21,374 bases of DNA from Clostridia bacterium BRH_c25 (GCA_001515955.1 LOES01000217.1:1-21374), one strand, 5' to 3'. Positions 1 to 6,967 are shown, counted from the first letter of the stretch. Made by a program: numbers and translations. The notes: generated by a model from the letters alone, not told the origin.

Positions 1-67
1 TAATGCGATTCCCGATACTGTGGTATTCGGAAAAATAGCAGGCGAAAGTGCCGCAAAAGCTGAATGA
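1..67 (+). CDS. Flavoprotein (fumarate reductase/flavocytochrome c-like), C-terminal end only
   Basis: Only the last 21 codons and the TGA stop are inside the window. The frame starting at base 2 reads NAIPDTVVFGKIAGESAAKAE. The pattern '(V/I)VFGxIAGExAA' near the C-terminus is characteristic of FAD-binding proteins of the fumarate reductase flavoprotein / urocanate reductase-like family, where it forms the end of the FAD-binding fold. Nothing can be said about the substrate. The gene converges on the minus-strand membrane-protein gene ending at 105, with a shared hairpin between them. Family-level call from a short tail only. Confidence 0.55.
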   Translation, partial: NAIPDTVVFGKIAGESAAKAE

Positions 68-106
68 GTACGTGCCGGATGCGACTGTATCTGGCACCTT
101 CAGCTT
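57..106. terminator. Bidirectional hairpin between convergent genes
   Basis: Two nested stems are visible. The outer one pairs AAGCTGAA (57-64) with TTCAGCTT (99-106). The inner one pairs GTGCCGGAT (72-80) with ATCTGGCAC (89-97), 9 bp with one G-T pair and an 8-nt loop. On the minus strand the outer stem runs into a short T-run (TTTT). The position between two convergent genes fits a shared terminator, though neither T-tract is strong. Confidence 0.5.
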
Positions 107-1043
107 AATCTTTGTGTGGGTTGTGAAGAAGCTGCATAACAATATATGTAATCACACCTGAAAACAGGATAATAACAATATCGGCTGCGGAGAAAGGAAT
201 TGCCGCAATAGGTTCAAAGAAGAATCCATTGCCATATTTGAAAAGCACACCACCCATCAGCACTAGTTCACCGATATACATAATGAGTGTTGTCAACGAG
301 GCAGTTATCGCAGGTATGATCTTGGAAAACAACTTGCTTTTTCCGTAAAATATCGAGCCACAATATATACCTACCGTAATGCCGAATACTATGAAGAATA
401 CAGACATAAGTATTGCTGATAAGGTTGAAATATTGATTGTGCCGTTTCTGTAAAAAGCGGTAAAACAAGCGAGTATGCAAAGGCCGATGAACAGCAAAAC
501 AGAGACAGCTTGAGCAATCAGCGGACGCTTTTTACCGAAGTCCTGCTCTCTGAGCATTTTTGAAAACCCATATATCACATTCAGTACAGCAAGTATGATG
601 ACAATAGCAATTATGTAAAAGTGAATTTTGAAAGCCGTATTGTATGCTGCATAGATGGGTTCGCCGATTGCGCGGAGAACCTCTGGAGTTGCCATGCACA
701 AGCTTAATTGCCATGATTCAAGGGGCATTTCCACATATCCTTCAATCACCTTGATCTGTTCAAACCCGAATTCGGAAGCAAAGAATAATACGGTTCCCAA
801 AAATGAAACGGCAGGTAGCGCGTACCGCTTGAATAGCTTGAAGATCAGCGGCATAAGTGCGGTCGATACAATTAACGCGATACATATGGGTGTGTATGGT
901 ATGATATATTTTTTATAATCAGCCACATCAATAGCTCCATTATTCAAATAACTGCCCATCGTTGCAACACCCATGTATATCGGATAAACAGATGCTAAAA
1001 TAATCGCAAACAGCGACAGTAAATAAAAATTTTTATATTTCAT
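105..1043 (-). CDS. 8-TM integral membrane protein of unknown function, last gene of the BlaI/M56 operon
   Basis: A 312-residue protein with about eight hydrophobic helices (roughly residues 6-26, 46-68, 76-95, 142-161, 176-198, 208-230, 242-268, 278-305). A longer extracytoplasmic loop of about 45 residues lies between helices 3 and 4. I recognise no catalytic or nucleotide-binding motif and cannot assign a family. The ATG start is preceded by AAGGA at suitable spacing. It lies 84 bp downstream of the lipoprotein gene and reads the same way as blaI-M56-lipoprotein, so it is probably the distal gene of that operon. Possible roles are the effector or target controlled by the BlaI-like repressor, or part of the membrane sensor; this is inference from context only. 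Confidence 0.7.
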   Translation of the reverse strand: MKYKNFYLLSLFAIILASVYPIYMGVATMGSYLNNGAIDVADYKKYIIPYTPICIALIVSTALMPLIFKLFKRYALPAVSFLGTVLFFASEFGFEQIKVIEGYVEMPLESWQLSLCMATPEVLRAIGEPIYAAYNTAFKIHFYIIAIVIILAVLNVIYGFSKMLREQDFGKKRPLIAQAVSVLLFIGLCILACFTAFYRNGTINISTLSAILMSVFFIVFGITVGIYCGSIFYGKSKLFSKIIPAITASLTTLIMYIGELVLMGGVLFKYGNGFFFEPIAAIPFSAADIVIILFSGVITYIVMQLLHNPHKD

Positions 1044-1127
1044 GAATCTCTATCCTTTCATCATAGATAAGATAAGTTTTATAAATATCCTTCTGCCGGA
1101 TTATAGAAATAATAGGCAATGCTGTTC

Positions 1128-1520
1128 TCAACGGGATGCTTTACTGTCCTGGTATATTGCATTTAAATGTTCATAATCAAATGAGCCGGAAGAAACCTTA
1201 TAGCATTGAGTTTCACCGTCAAGCCAAAACACTCCGTTCTTATCAACAAAGAATCTTCTGACACCCTTCCCTTTATAGGAAAAGGTCACATGAAAGGCAT
1301 TCACTAAGTCCATTTTGTCTGCGGTTTTTTCAAAGCTGAGAGAGTTGAATTTATTAAGCAAGTCATCAATGACCTCTTGATTTGCACCAAACATAGCATA
1401 ACTTGAGACACCGTAAAAAATTGTTATATCGTCCGCCTTTATCATATCGTTACTTTCCGGCTTTGCACATCCTGTCAGTAACAAGGTAAAAGCCAGCATT
1501 ATTAAAGATATTTTTTTCAA
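1128..1520 (-). CDS. Small secreted lipoprotein in M56/BlaI operon
   Basis: 130 residues. The N-terminus is a lipoprotein signal peptide: MKK, a hydrophobic stretch, then lipobox LLLTGC with acylated Cys18. The remaining ~110 residues form a small soluble alpha/beta domain with no motif I can name. The start is TTG at 1520, supported by AGGAGG, which overlaps the stop codon of the upstream M56 gene, so the two are translationally linked. The core (about residues 50-115: a helix around DDLLNKFNSLSF, then beta strands with an aromatic-rich FFVDKNGVFWLDG segment) resembles the small extracellular domains found after the last TM helix in some clostridial M56 proteins. Because the neighbouring M56 protein lacks such a domain, this lipoprotein may be a detached sensor. 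That role is inferred. Confidence 0.7.
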   Translation of the reverse strand: MKKISLIMLAFTLLLTGCAKPESNDMIKADDITIFYGVSSYAMFGANQEVIDDLLNKFNSLSFEKTADKMDLVNAFHVTFSYKGKGVRRFFVDKNGVFWLDGETQCYKVSSGSFDYEHLNAIYQDSKASR

Positions 1521-1531
1521 AACAGCACCTC

Positions 1532-2443
1532 CTAAACAGTCGCATTCGTGATGATGATTACGGCAATTACCACTACCAATGCACTAAGGCAAAGTGACGA
1601 TAAAAGCGTAAGCTTTTTATATGATAATATATTTTCAATTCGCACCTTTGTTTTTGCTCCGCCAAAAGCCGATGCAAAGAAAGTTTTGCCTGAGGCGCAG
1701 GCAAGAATGGTGCGAGCATACTCTTTGGTTTGTTTTTCGTTCAGGAACTTCAAAACCTTTGCGTCACACGCAAGCTCCATATCGGAAAAAAAGCATTTTA
1801 TGAATATCCATGAAAGAGGATTAAACCAATGAACACACGCAGTTATCACGGCAACAATACGAAATAGATTGTCCCTGTGCGCTATATGCACCTGTTCGTG
1901 CAGGATGATATAGTCTATATCCCCATCAGCTATTGCAGCAGGGATAATGATTTTGGGATGAATAACACCATATACAGCGGGCACTGTAATTCTGTCAGAT
2001 TTGTAGATGTTGCCTTTAATAAGCTCCGCCGGCTTCAACTCCGATTTTGTAAAGAAGTATAACAACACTGAGGTTAGAATGGCAGCGCAGCAAACTATTA
2101 TCCAAACTATCGATGCGACATTAAACACATTTTCAAGCAGGTCGGTTTTGTATTCAATAGGGAAATAGCTGGTTGCTCCCATTATACTGTTGGTGGTTGT
2201 GAGCTGAGGCAGTTCTTCCCGGATAACCACTGTTTTTGTGGTGAATCTTGAAATCAGGCTTAGCAGGCTGTATTCATTTGCGATTCCAAAAGGCAGCCAC
2301 AGTCTGATGAGAGGAAGAACCCATAAGACATATACCGCAAAACGCGGCAGAGTTTTGATTTTGCGAAGTAACAAAACAACCAATCCGGCAACACTGCCGA
2401 GGATACTAATATTAAGTACCCAGTAGAATATTTCAGATAACAT
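1532..2443 (-). CDS. M56 family (BlaR1/MecR1-like) membrane zinc metalloprotease without C-terminal sensor domain
   Basis: 303 residues, close to the length of the transmembrane protease part of BlaR1 alone. TM helices are near residues 8-27, 36-51, 107-131 and 276-299. The gluzincin motif HEQVH (His182, Glu183, His186) lies in the cytoplasmic protease region. The MELACD block at 222-227 supplies the third zinc ligand (Glu223) and the conserved Asp227. In BlaR1/MecR1 this domain relays an extracellular signal and leads to cleavage of the BlaI/MecI repressor. Here the protein ends four residues after the last TM helix, so the penicillin-binding sensor domain is absent and beta-lactam sensing is not supported. 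ATG start 3 nt after the blaI stop, with AGAGG as SD. The signal input may come from the downstream lipoprotein. Confidence 0.88.
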   Translation of the reverse strand: MLSEIFYWVLNISILGSVAGLVVLLLRKIKTLPRFAVYVLWVLPLIRLWLPFGIANEYSLLSLISRFTTKTVVIREELPQLTTTNSIMGATSYFPIEYKTDLLENVFNVASIVWIIVCCAAILTSVLLYFFTKSELKPAELIKGNIYKSDRITVPAVYGVIHPKIIIPAAIADGDIDYIILHEQVHIAHRDNLFRIVAVITACVHWFNPLSWIFIKCFFSDMELACDAKVLKFLNEKQTKEYARTILACASGKTFFASAFGGAKTKVRIENILSYKKLTLLSSLCLSALVVVIAVIIITNATV

Positions 2444-2446
2444 AGG

Positions 2447-2803
2447 CTACCTCTTTTCCAGCAGTTTTTTCAACACCTCAAGCTCATCATCAGAAATATC
2501 ATCTTCAATGAATGCGGCAAAAAAAGCTTTTTTTGAGCCGTTATAAAGCTTGTTAATCAGGCTTTGGGTTTCAGCCTTTCGTACAGTTTCTTTTTTGACT
2601 AGTGCAGTACAGATAAAGTTCGGCTCAGTCCGCTCAATTGCGTTCTTTTCGATAAGTTTTTTGATAATGGTATAGGTTGTATTCTTATTCCATCCGATTG
2701 TTTCAGCGGCGATAAGGGTAATATCCTTTGCTGATACAGGCTCCTTATCCCACACAATGTCCATAATTTTAAGTTCGCTGTCAAACAATTTTACTGTTTC
2801 CAA
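2447..2803 (-). CDS. BlaI/MecI/CopY-family transcriptional repressor
   Basis: 118 residues, typical of the family. The N-terminal winged helix (about residues 5-75) contains the recognisable pattern LKIMDIVWDKEPVSAKDI, followed by NTTYTIIKKLIEK. The C-terminal ~40 residues are the helical dimerisation region. These proteins bind dyad operators as dimers and are inactivated by proteolysis triggered by the partner M56 protease encoded immediately downstream. The start codon is TTG (2801-2803) with GGAGG seven bases upstream. The operator array at 2817-2885 overlaps its probable promoter, so autoregulation of the four-gene operon is expected. No beta-lactamase or PBP gene is nearby, so the regulon target may be the operon's own membrane protein or a distant gene. 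Confidence 0.9.
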   Translation of the reverse strand: METVKLFDSELKIMDIVWDKEPVSAKDITLIAAETIGWNKNTTYTIIKKLIEKNAIERTEPNFICTALVKKETVRKAETQSLINKLYNGSKKAFFAAFIEDDISDDELEVLKKLLEKR

Positions 2804-2816
2804 AATAAAACCTCCA

Positions 2817-2890
2817 GACTACTCGAGTAGTATATCTATATACTATCGCAGTAGTCTGATTTTGTAAAGACTATTTTGATAGTCTGTCAA
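2817..2890 (-). promoter_or_regulatory. Promoter and tandem BlaI-type operators for the minus-strand operon
   Basis: The stretch contains several dyads with ACTA...TAGT half-sites. They are the perfect 14-bp palindrome ACTACTCGAGTAGT (2818-2831), TAGTATAT-CT-ATATACTA (2828-2845), ACTA-N6-TAGT (2842-2855) and AGACTAT-TTTG-ATAGTCT (2868-2885). On the minus strand a -35-like TTTACA (2862-2867 as read on +), 17 bp and TAGTAT form a plausible sigma-A promoter lying between operators. A second TTGACA sits at 2885-2890. BlaI/MecI family operators are dyads of this general type (TACA/TGTA-based); the exact half-site here is read from the sequence. Binding itself is inferred. Confidence 0.75.
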
Positions 2891-2949
2891 AATATTTATC
2901 TTAATCCCTTGACAGATCCGGAAAAGTTCGAAGAACTGGCACAAATATA

Positions 2950-2966
2950 ATTCTTAGTCTGTTTTT
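2950..2966 (+). repeat. 17-bp terminator-like direct repeat, left copy
   Basis: ATTCTTAGTCTGTTTTT occurs here and again at 18639-18655. Just upstream, AGAACT (2932-2937) can pair with AGTCT through one bulged base, so this copy looks like a decayed version of the intact terminator at 18623-18656. The two copies bracket both catabolic operons. It may be the terminator of a lost upstream plus-strand gene. Confidence 0.45.
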
Positions 2967-3062
2967 GTTTTGTTTTAATATCAAAATATGAGATAAAAGC
3001 TATATAACACTACTAAATAAAAAGATAAAAAAAGAAAAAGAAAGTAAAAGCAAATTTTTTTA

Positions 3063-3091
3063 TTGACAATGTTTTGGAAAATTTATATAAT
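3063..3091 (+). promoter_or_regulatory. Consensus sigma-A promoter of the sugar operon
   Basis: TTGACA (3063-3068), a 17-bp spacer and TATAAT (3086-3091) form a perfect consensus promoter. It predicts a start near 3098 and a leader of about 25 nt before the ATG at 3124. Upstream (about 3000-3060) are phased A/T tracts that could act as an UP element or bend. A small dyad, TATTA-gca-TAATA (3091-3103), overlaps the expected start point and is a candidate operator for the operon's DeoR regulator. A perfect promoter suggests expression is set by repression; that is inference. Confidence 0.85.
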
Positions 3092-3123
3092 ATTAGCATA
3101 ATAATCCGAAGGGAGAGGGAAAT

Positions 3124-4164
3124 ATGAAAAATAAAATTTCATTTGCTCTTGTAATGTTGCTTAGTCTTACATTGGTATTTAGCGGATGCAGTAGTCCTGC
3201 GTCACAAGCAGCTACGGAGAAAACAACGGAACAAGCTCCATCAAGTGATGGGAAAATAACAATTGCAAACGTACCAAAGATGATTGGAATTGCATGGTGG
3301 GACAGGTTTAATGAGGGGAATAAAAAGTTTGTTGAAGACAATAAAGGGGTTGAAATATTTCAGACTGGTGCAACGCAGCCTGATGCATCACAGCAAGTTC
3401 GTGTACTTGAGGACGTCATAGCACAAAAAGTTACTGGAATTTCAGTTATCCCGGTTGACCCAAAATCTCTTGAGCCTGTGTTGAAAAAGGCAATGGACCA
3501 AGGAATAATAGTAGTTAGCCATGAGGCTTCCAACCTGGAAAACGTCGACTTTGACCTTGAAGCCTTCAAGAATGCGGATTATGGTGCACACCTTATGGAT
3601 TCGTTAGCCGAACTTATGGGGGGCAAGGGTGAATACGCAATTATGCTTGGTGGTCTAACAATGCAGACACACCTTGAATGGGCAGATGGAGCGGTAGCCA
3701 GGCAAAAAGAGAAATATCCGGAAATGAAGCTTGTAACATCCTATGTCGAATCAGGTTCAGCCGGCCAACAAGGTGCCTATGCTAAAGCAAAAGAACTTAT
3801 TACAGCATATCCAAGCCTTGGTGGTGTTATCGGCATGGATGCTGTTAATCCACCAGGGATAGCACTTGCGCTTGAAGAGACTGGAAATGCAGGCAAGATC
3901 AAATGTGTTGGTACTTCACTGGTATCGATGTCCCAACAATACCTTGAAAGCGGCTCGATCAGCAGAATAACTTTCTGGGATCCGGGTCTTGCAGCGCAAG
4001 CAATGGCTAAAATAATAACTCTTATTAATGAAAACAAGGCAATTACAGATGGTATGGATCTAGGTGTGCCTGGATACAACAAGGTACTTGTTGAAGGCAA
4101 GTTGGTATTCGGAGCAGCCTGGGTAGACGTTACAAAAGATAATATGGGAGACTATAACTTCTAA
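3124..4164 (+). CDS. ABC sugar-binding lipoprotein (RbsB/LsrB/RhaS-like, Peripla_BP_4)
   Basis: 346 residues. The signal peptide ends in lipobox LVFSGC with acylated Cys22, followed by a Ser/Ala/Thr-rich linker to about residue 42. The rest is a two-lobed periplasmic-binding fold: first strand ANVPKMIGIAWWDRF, then SVIPVDPKSLEPVLKKA, GVIGMDAVNPPG, and the closing tail VDVTKDNMGDYNF. That tail and PKMIG resemble LsrB and rhizobial RhaS. Of the AI-2 contacts recalled for LsrB (Lys35, Asp116, Asp166, Gln167, Pro220, Ala222), the Lys and Pro appear present, but the Asp-Gln pair and the Ala are not, so AI-2 is not supported. SD GGGAGAGGGA precedes the ATG. It captures the ligand outside the cell for the ABC importer encoded next. 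The ligand is unknown. Confidence 0.92.
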   Translation: MKNKISFALVMLLSLTLVFSGCSSPASQAATEKTTEQAPSSDGKITIANVPKMIGIAWWDRFNEGNKKFVEDNKGVEIFQTGATQPDASQQVRVLEDVIAQKVTGISVIPVDPKSLEPVLKKAMDQGIIVVSHEASNLENVDFDLEAFKNADYGAHLMDSLAELMGGKGEYAIMLGGLTMQTHLEWADGAVARQKEKYPEMKLVTSYVESGSAGQQGAYAKAKELITAYPSLGGVIGMDAVNPPGIALALEETGNAGKIKCVGTSLVSMSQQYLESGSISRITFWDPGLAAQAMAKIITLINENKAITDGMDLGVPGYNKVLVEGKLVFGAAWVDVTKDNMGDYNF

Positions 4165-4192
4165 AAGACAGGCATGCAGGTCGATTGTTTAT

Positions 4193-4231
4193 ATTTGGAT
4201 GAAATAGGCATGATGCCTATTTCATCCAAAT
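4193..4231 (+). other. Perfect 39-bp palindrome between binding-protein and ATPase genes
   Basis: ATTTGGATGAAATAGGCAT (4193-4211) is exactly complementary to the 19 bases 4213-4231, with one central base. No T-run follows, so it is not a classical terminator. In ABC import operons a hairpin after the binding-protein gene commonly protects or partly terminates the message, giving more binding protein than ATPase; that role is inferred here. Confidence 0.7.
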
Positions 4232-4297
4232 GATGTATATGTATGGGAAAAGTTTACTCATAACATGTTGCAAAATGTCATGAAAGTAGGAATGCGA

Positions 4298-5800
4298 ATG
4301 GGTACAAAACTACTTGAGCTAAAAGGTATAAACAAAGCATTTTATGGTGTGAAGGCTCTCAATTCTGTTGATTTTTCCATTGATGCCGGTGAGTCTCGTT
4401 GCTTAATAGGGGAAAATGGGTGTGGCAAATCAACGCTTATAAAGATTATTTCCGGCTTTTATACCTATGATAGCGGAGATATTTTCATTAAGGGTAAGCA
4501 TTACAAAAAAATTACCCCTATGGAATCAATCAAAGAAGGTATTCAGATAATCTATCAAGATTTTTCTCTCTTTCCAAACATGACAGTCGCCGAGAATATT
4601 ACAATGAATTCATTTCTTTCACAGAACCGTAAAATGGTTAATTGGAAGGAAATGAAGGATGTGGCACAAAAAGCACTGGACAACCTGAGGATTACTATAG
4701 ATTTGAATACTTTGGTTGGCGATTTGAATGTAGCACAGAAGCAGCTGGTAGCAATAGCCAGGGCTATACTTCAGGATGCAAAACTAATAATTATGGATGA
4801 ACCAACAACTGCACTTACTCATAAGGAGATTATATCTCTTTATAATATTGTTGAGAAGCTGCATAAAAAAGGAATTGCAGTGCTGTTTGTAAGCCATAAG
4901 CTGGATGAGGTATTGACAATTTCGCAGAAGATTACAGTTTTGCGAAATGGAATGAACGTTTTTGATGGGGATGCAAAAGACTTAAACAAGAGAAAACTCA
5001 TTTATTATATTACAGGTAAAGAAATTGAAGCAGAACCTTATATTTTTGAACAGAAAAGTGAAAAGCCGCTTATGGAGGTCAAAAACTTAAGCTTAAACAA
5101 TCACTTTTCTAATGTAAGCTTTAATCTGATGCCTGGGGAGATTTTAGGAATAACAGGTCTTCTCGGCTGCGGGAGAACCGAACTTGCAAAATCTCTTTTC
5201 GGACTTATGCCGGCTAGTAGTGGTGAGATTTATGTGAATGGTGTACGAACAGAGATGGAGAGCGTCCAAGATGCAATAAAGAGTAATATCGGATATGTAC
5301 CGGAGGACCGACTCACCGAAGGGCTTCATTTGGAACAGACTATAGGAGAAAATTCAGTGGTATGCGTTATTGATAAGCTTTTGGGAAAAATAATGAACCT
5401 TGACAAAAAAAAGATGAAGTTACAGATGAAAAAAGGCTTAAATAGCATAAAAATTGAGGGAATGGCATATGAGAAGCAAGCAAAATCTCTATCTGGAGGC
5501 AACCAACAAAAGGTGGTTCTAGTTAAATGGCTTGCAGCAAATCCTAAAATTCTTATACTAAATTGCCCAACTGTTGGAGTGGATGTAGGTTCGAAAAGTG
5601 AAATCCATGAGGTAATCAAGAATCTGGCAAGAACAGGTATAGGCATAATAGTGATATCGGACGATATTCCTGAGATATTGATGATTTGTAACCGTATAAT
5701 GGTTATGAACCAGGGTAAGGTAGTGTATGAGGTTTTAAGCACGGAGACAACCATAGAAGAGCTCGAGGGTAAGCTGGTTGAAGAGCATGTTTACGTATAG
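4298..5800 (+). CDS. Sugar ABC importer ATPase with two nucleotide-binding domains (RbsA/MglA/LsrA class)
   Basis: About 500 residues with two fused NBDs, as in all RbsA-class ATPases. NBD1 has Walker A GENGCGKST (residues 38-46), the variant signature LNVAQKQ, and Walker B IIMDEPTTAL. NBD2 has a loosened Walker A, GLLGCGRTE, and a canonical signature SLSGGNQQKV. Its Walker B, however, reads ILILNCPTVGVDVGSK, with Asn-Cys where Asp-Glu is usual, so site 2 lacks the catalytic Glu. I place the start at ATG 4298 because AAGTAGGA lies six bases upstream; the frame is open back to an ATG at 4265 that has no SD. It couples ATP hydrolysis to transport through the two permeases encoded next. Confidence 0.9.
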   Translation: MGTKLLELKGINKAFYGVKALNSVDFSIDAGESRCLIGENGCGKSTLIKIISGFYTYDSGDIFIKGKHYKKITPMESIKEGIQIIYQDFSLFPNMTVAENITMNSFLSQNRKMVNWKEMKDVAQKALDNLRITIDLNTLVGDLNVAQKQLVAIARAILQDAKLIIMDEPTTALTHKEIISLYNIVEKLHKKGIAVLFVSHKLDEVLTISQKITVLRNGMNVFDGDAKDLNKRKLIYYITGKEIEAEPYIFEQKSEKPLMEVKNLSLNNHFSNVSFNLMPGEILGITGLLGCGRTELAKSLFGLMPASSGEIYVNGVRTEMESVQDAIKSNIGYVPEDRLTEGLHLEQTIGENSVVCVIDKLLGKIMNLDKKKMKLQMKKGLNSIKIEGMAYEKQAKSLSGGNQQKVVLVKWLAANPKILILNCPTVGVDVGSKSEIHEVIKNLARTGIGIIVISDDIPEILMICNRIMVMNQGKVVYEVLSTETTIEELEGKLVEEHVYV

Positions 5801-5864
5801 TGACAGATTACCATTCGCAATCTGGGTCATACCTTTGTAATGAAACTAATGCGGGGGAAAGCAA

Positions 5865-6854
5865 ATGTTTAAAAAACTTCTAAAATCAAACGAAATTTTA
5901 CTTATGATTTTAATTATCGGACTATCAATACTGTTTGGATTTATAAATCCAAGTTTTTTAACAATTGGCAACTGGTTTAATGTATTTAGGGCGTGCCTTG
6001 TTCTAAGCATATTTGGTATTGGTGTGCTATTTGTTACAATATCGGGTGGGATAGACGTTTCCTTTATGGCTATTGCTGCCTTTTCAATGTATGTGACAAC
6101 AAAAGCATTTATTGCTCTGCAGTGGACAGGCTCAATTGGAGTTATGTTTTTAGTGTCTACATTGATAGGAATTCTTCTGGGGCTTGTCAATGCATTTTTT
6201 ATTACAACATTCAAATTACCTTCTTTTATTGTCACATTAGGTACACAAAACCTTTTCCGTGGAGCGCTTCTTGCCTTGGTAGGGACAATGTTCCTGGTAA
6301 ATGTTCCTAAGTCAATGATAGCCTTCTCACAGGCACAGCTTTTCATAATAAAGAACAGTGATGGTTCAACAAGTGGTTTGCATATTGGAGTGTTGATTGT
6401 CATTGCGTTATACATACTTGCTACTTTGCTGCTAAAATATACAATGCTTGGACGTAGTATGTATGCAATCGGCGGTGATATAGTCGCAGCCAAAAGAGTA
6501 GGTATAAACGTAAATCTTGTACTAGGCTTTGTATATGGTGCTGCCGGTGCCCTTGCTGGTTTTGCAGGACTTATGCATACAGCTCTTTTCCGGATGTCAA
6601 TACCGTCTGATCTTGTGGGGAATGAACTAACTGTAATTGCAGCGGTTGTACTTGGCGGAGCAAACATGGCAGAGGGGAAGGGTACAACTCTTGGAGCTTT
6701 ACTTGGGATAGTGCTGATAACAATTATTAGCAATAGCTTGACTCTCTTAAAAATACCGTCCTACTGGCAGCAGATAGTCATGGGCGTAATAATAATCGTT
6801 GGCACATCCATTCAGTCTTACAATCAGAAGAAAAGAGTCAAAGGTATTGCATGA
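5865..6854 (+). CDS. Sugar ABC importer permease 1 (RbsC family, BPD_transp_2)
   Basis: 329 residues of mostly hydrophobic sequence, with the usual 8-10 TM helices of RbsC-type permeases. The family motif near the second helix is present as VTISGGIDVSFMAIAAFS. The C-terminal half has the cytoplasmic coupling region, LGRSMYAIGGDIVAAKRVGI (normally YAiGgn..AA..sGI). SD GGGGGAAAG lies seven bases before the ATG. Gap of 64 bp from the ATPase gene. It probably forms a heterodimer with the second permease (7024-8052), as in LsrC/LsrD and RhaP/RhaQ, because both are encoded with a single ATPase and a single binding protein. Confidence 0.92.
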   Translation: MFKKLLKSNEILLMILIIGLSILFGFINPSFLTIGNWFNVFRACLVLSIFGIGVLFVTISGGIDVSFMAIAAFSMYVTTKAFIALQWTGSIGVMFLVSTLIGILLGLVNAFFITTFKLPSFIVTLGTQNLFRGALLALVGTMFLVNVPKSMIAFSQAQLFIIKNSDGSTSGLHIGVLIVIALYILATLLLKYTMLGRSMYAIGGDIVAAKRVGINVNLVLGFVYGAAGALAGFAGLMHTALFRMSIPSDLVGNELTVIAAVVLGGANMAEGKGTTLGALLGIVLITIISNSLTLLKIPSYWQQIVMGVIIIVGTSIQSYNQKKRVKGIA

Positions 6855-6863
6855 TAGCAGCTA

Positions 6864-6967
6864 GTGATTATTAACACAACAACTTGCTTGTCTTTCAAAG
6901 TGTTAAAAATCACAACCTTAATTCAGTGCCTCGCATGCTCAAGAAGGGATATACGTTACGAGGCACT
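6864..6967 (+). other. Two successive hairpins between the permease genes
   Basis: Hairpin 1: GTGATTATTAACAC (6864-6877) pairs with GTGTTAAAAATCAC (6900-6913), 13 of 14 matched, loop 22 nt. Hairpin 2: AGTGCCTCG (6925-6933) pairs perfectly with CGAGGCACT (6959-6967), loop 25 nt. Between the arms of hairpin 1 begins the 17-bp sequence GTCTTTCAAAGTGTTAA (6890-6906), found again at 17175-17191 next to another AGTGCCT/AGGCACT hairpin. These occupy most of the 169-bp gap and could be mRNA processing or stability structures, or a degenerate palindromic mobile repeat. Confidence 0.6.

Noticed and set aside
105..2803. Beta-lactam resistance locus (blaR1-blaI)
   Set aside because: The M56 protein has no penicillin-binding domain and there is no beta-lactamase or PBP2a-like gene in the window.
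2999..3062. A/T-tract repeat upstream of the sugar operon as a CRISPR-like or iteron array
   Set aside because: It is simple A-rich sequence without regular units; an UP element or bend is enough to explain it.
5801..5834. Weak dyad GACAGATT...AATCTGGGTC after the ATPase gene as a terminator
   Set aside because: Stem is short and imperfect, there is no T-run, and the downstream permease must be cotranscribed.
5326..6733. Long minus-strand open frames under the ATPase and permease genes
   Set aside because: They are low-complexity Ile/Pro/Thr/Ser-rich shadows of the plus-strand genes, without SDs or family motifs.
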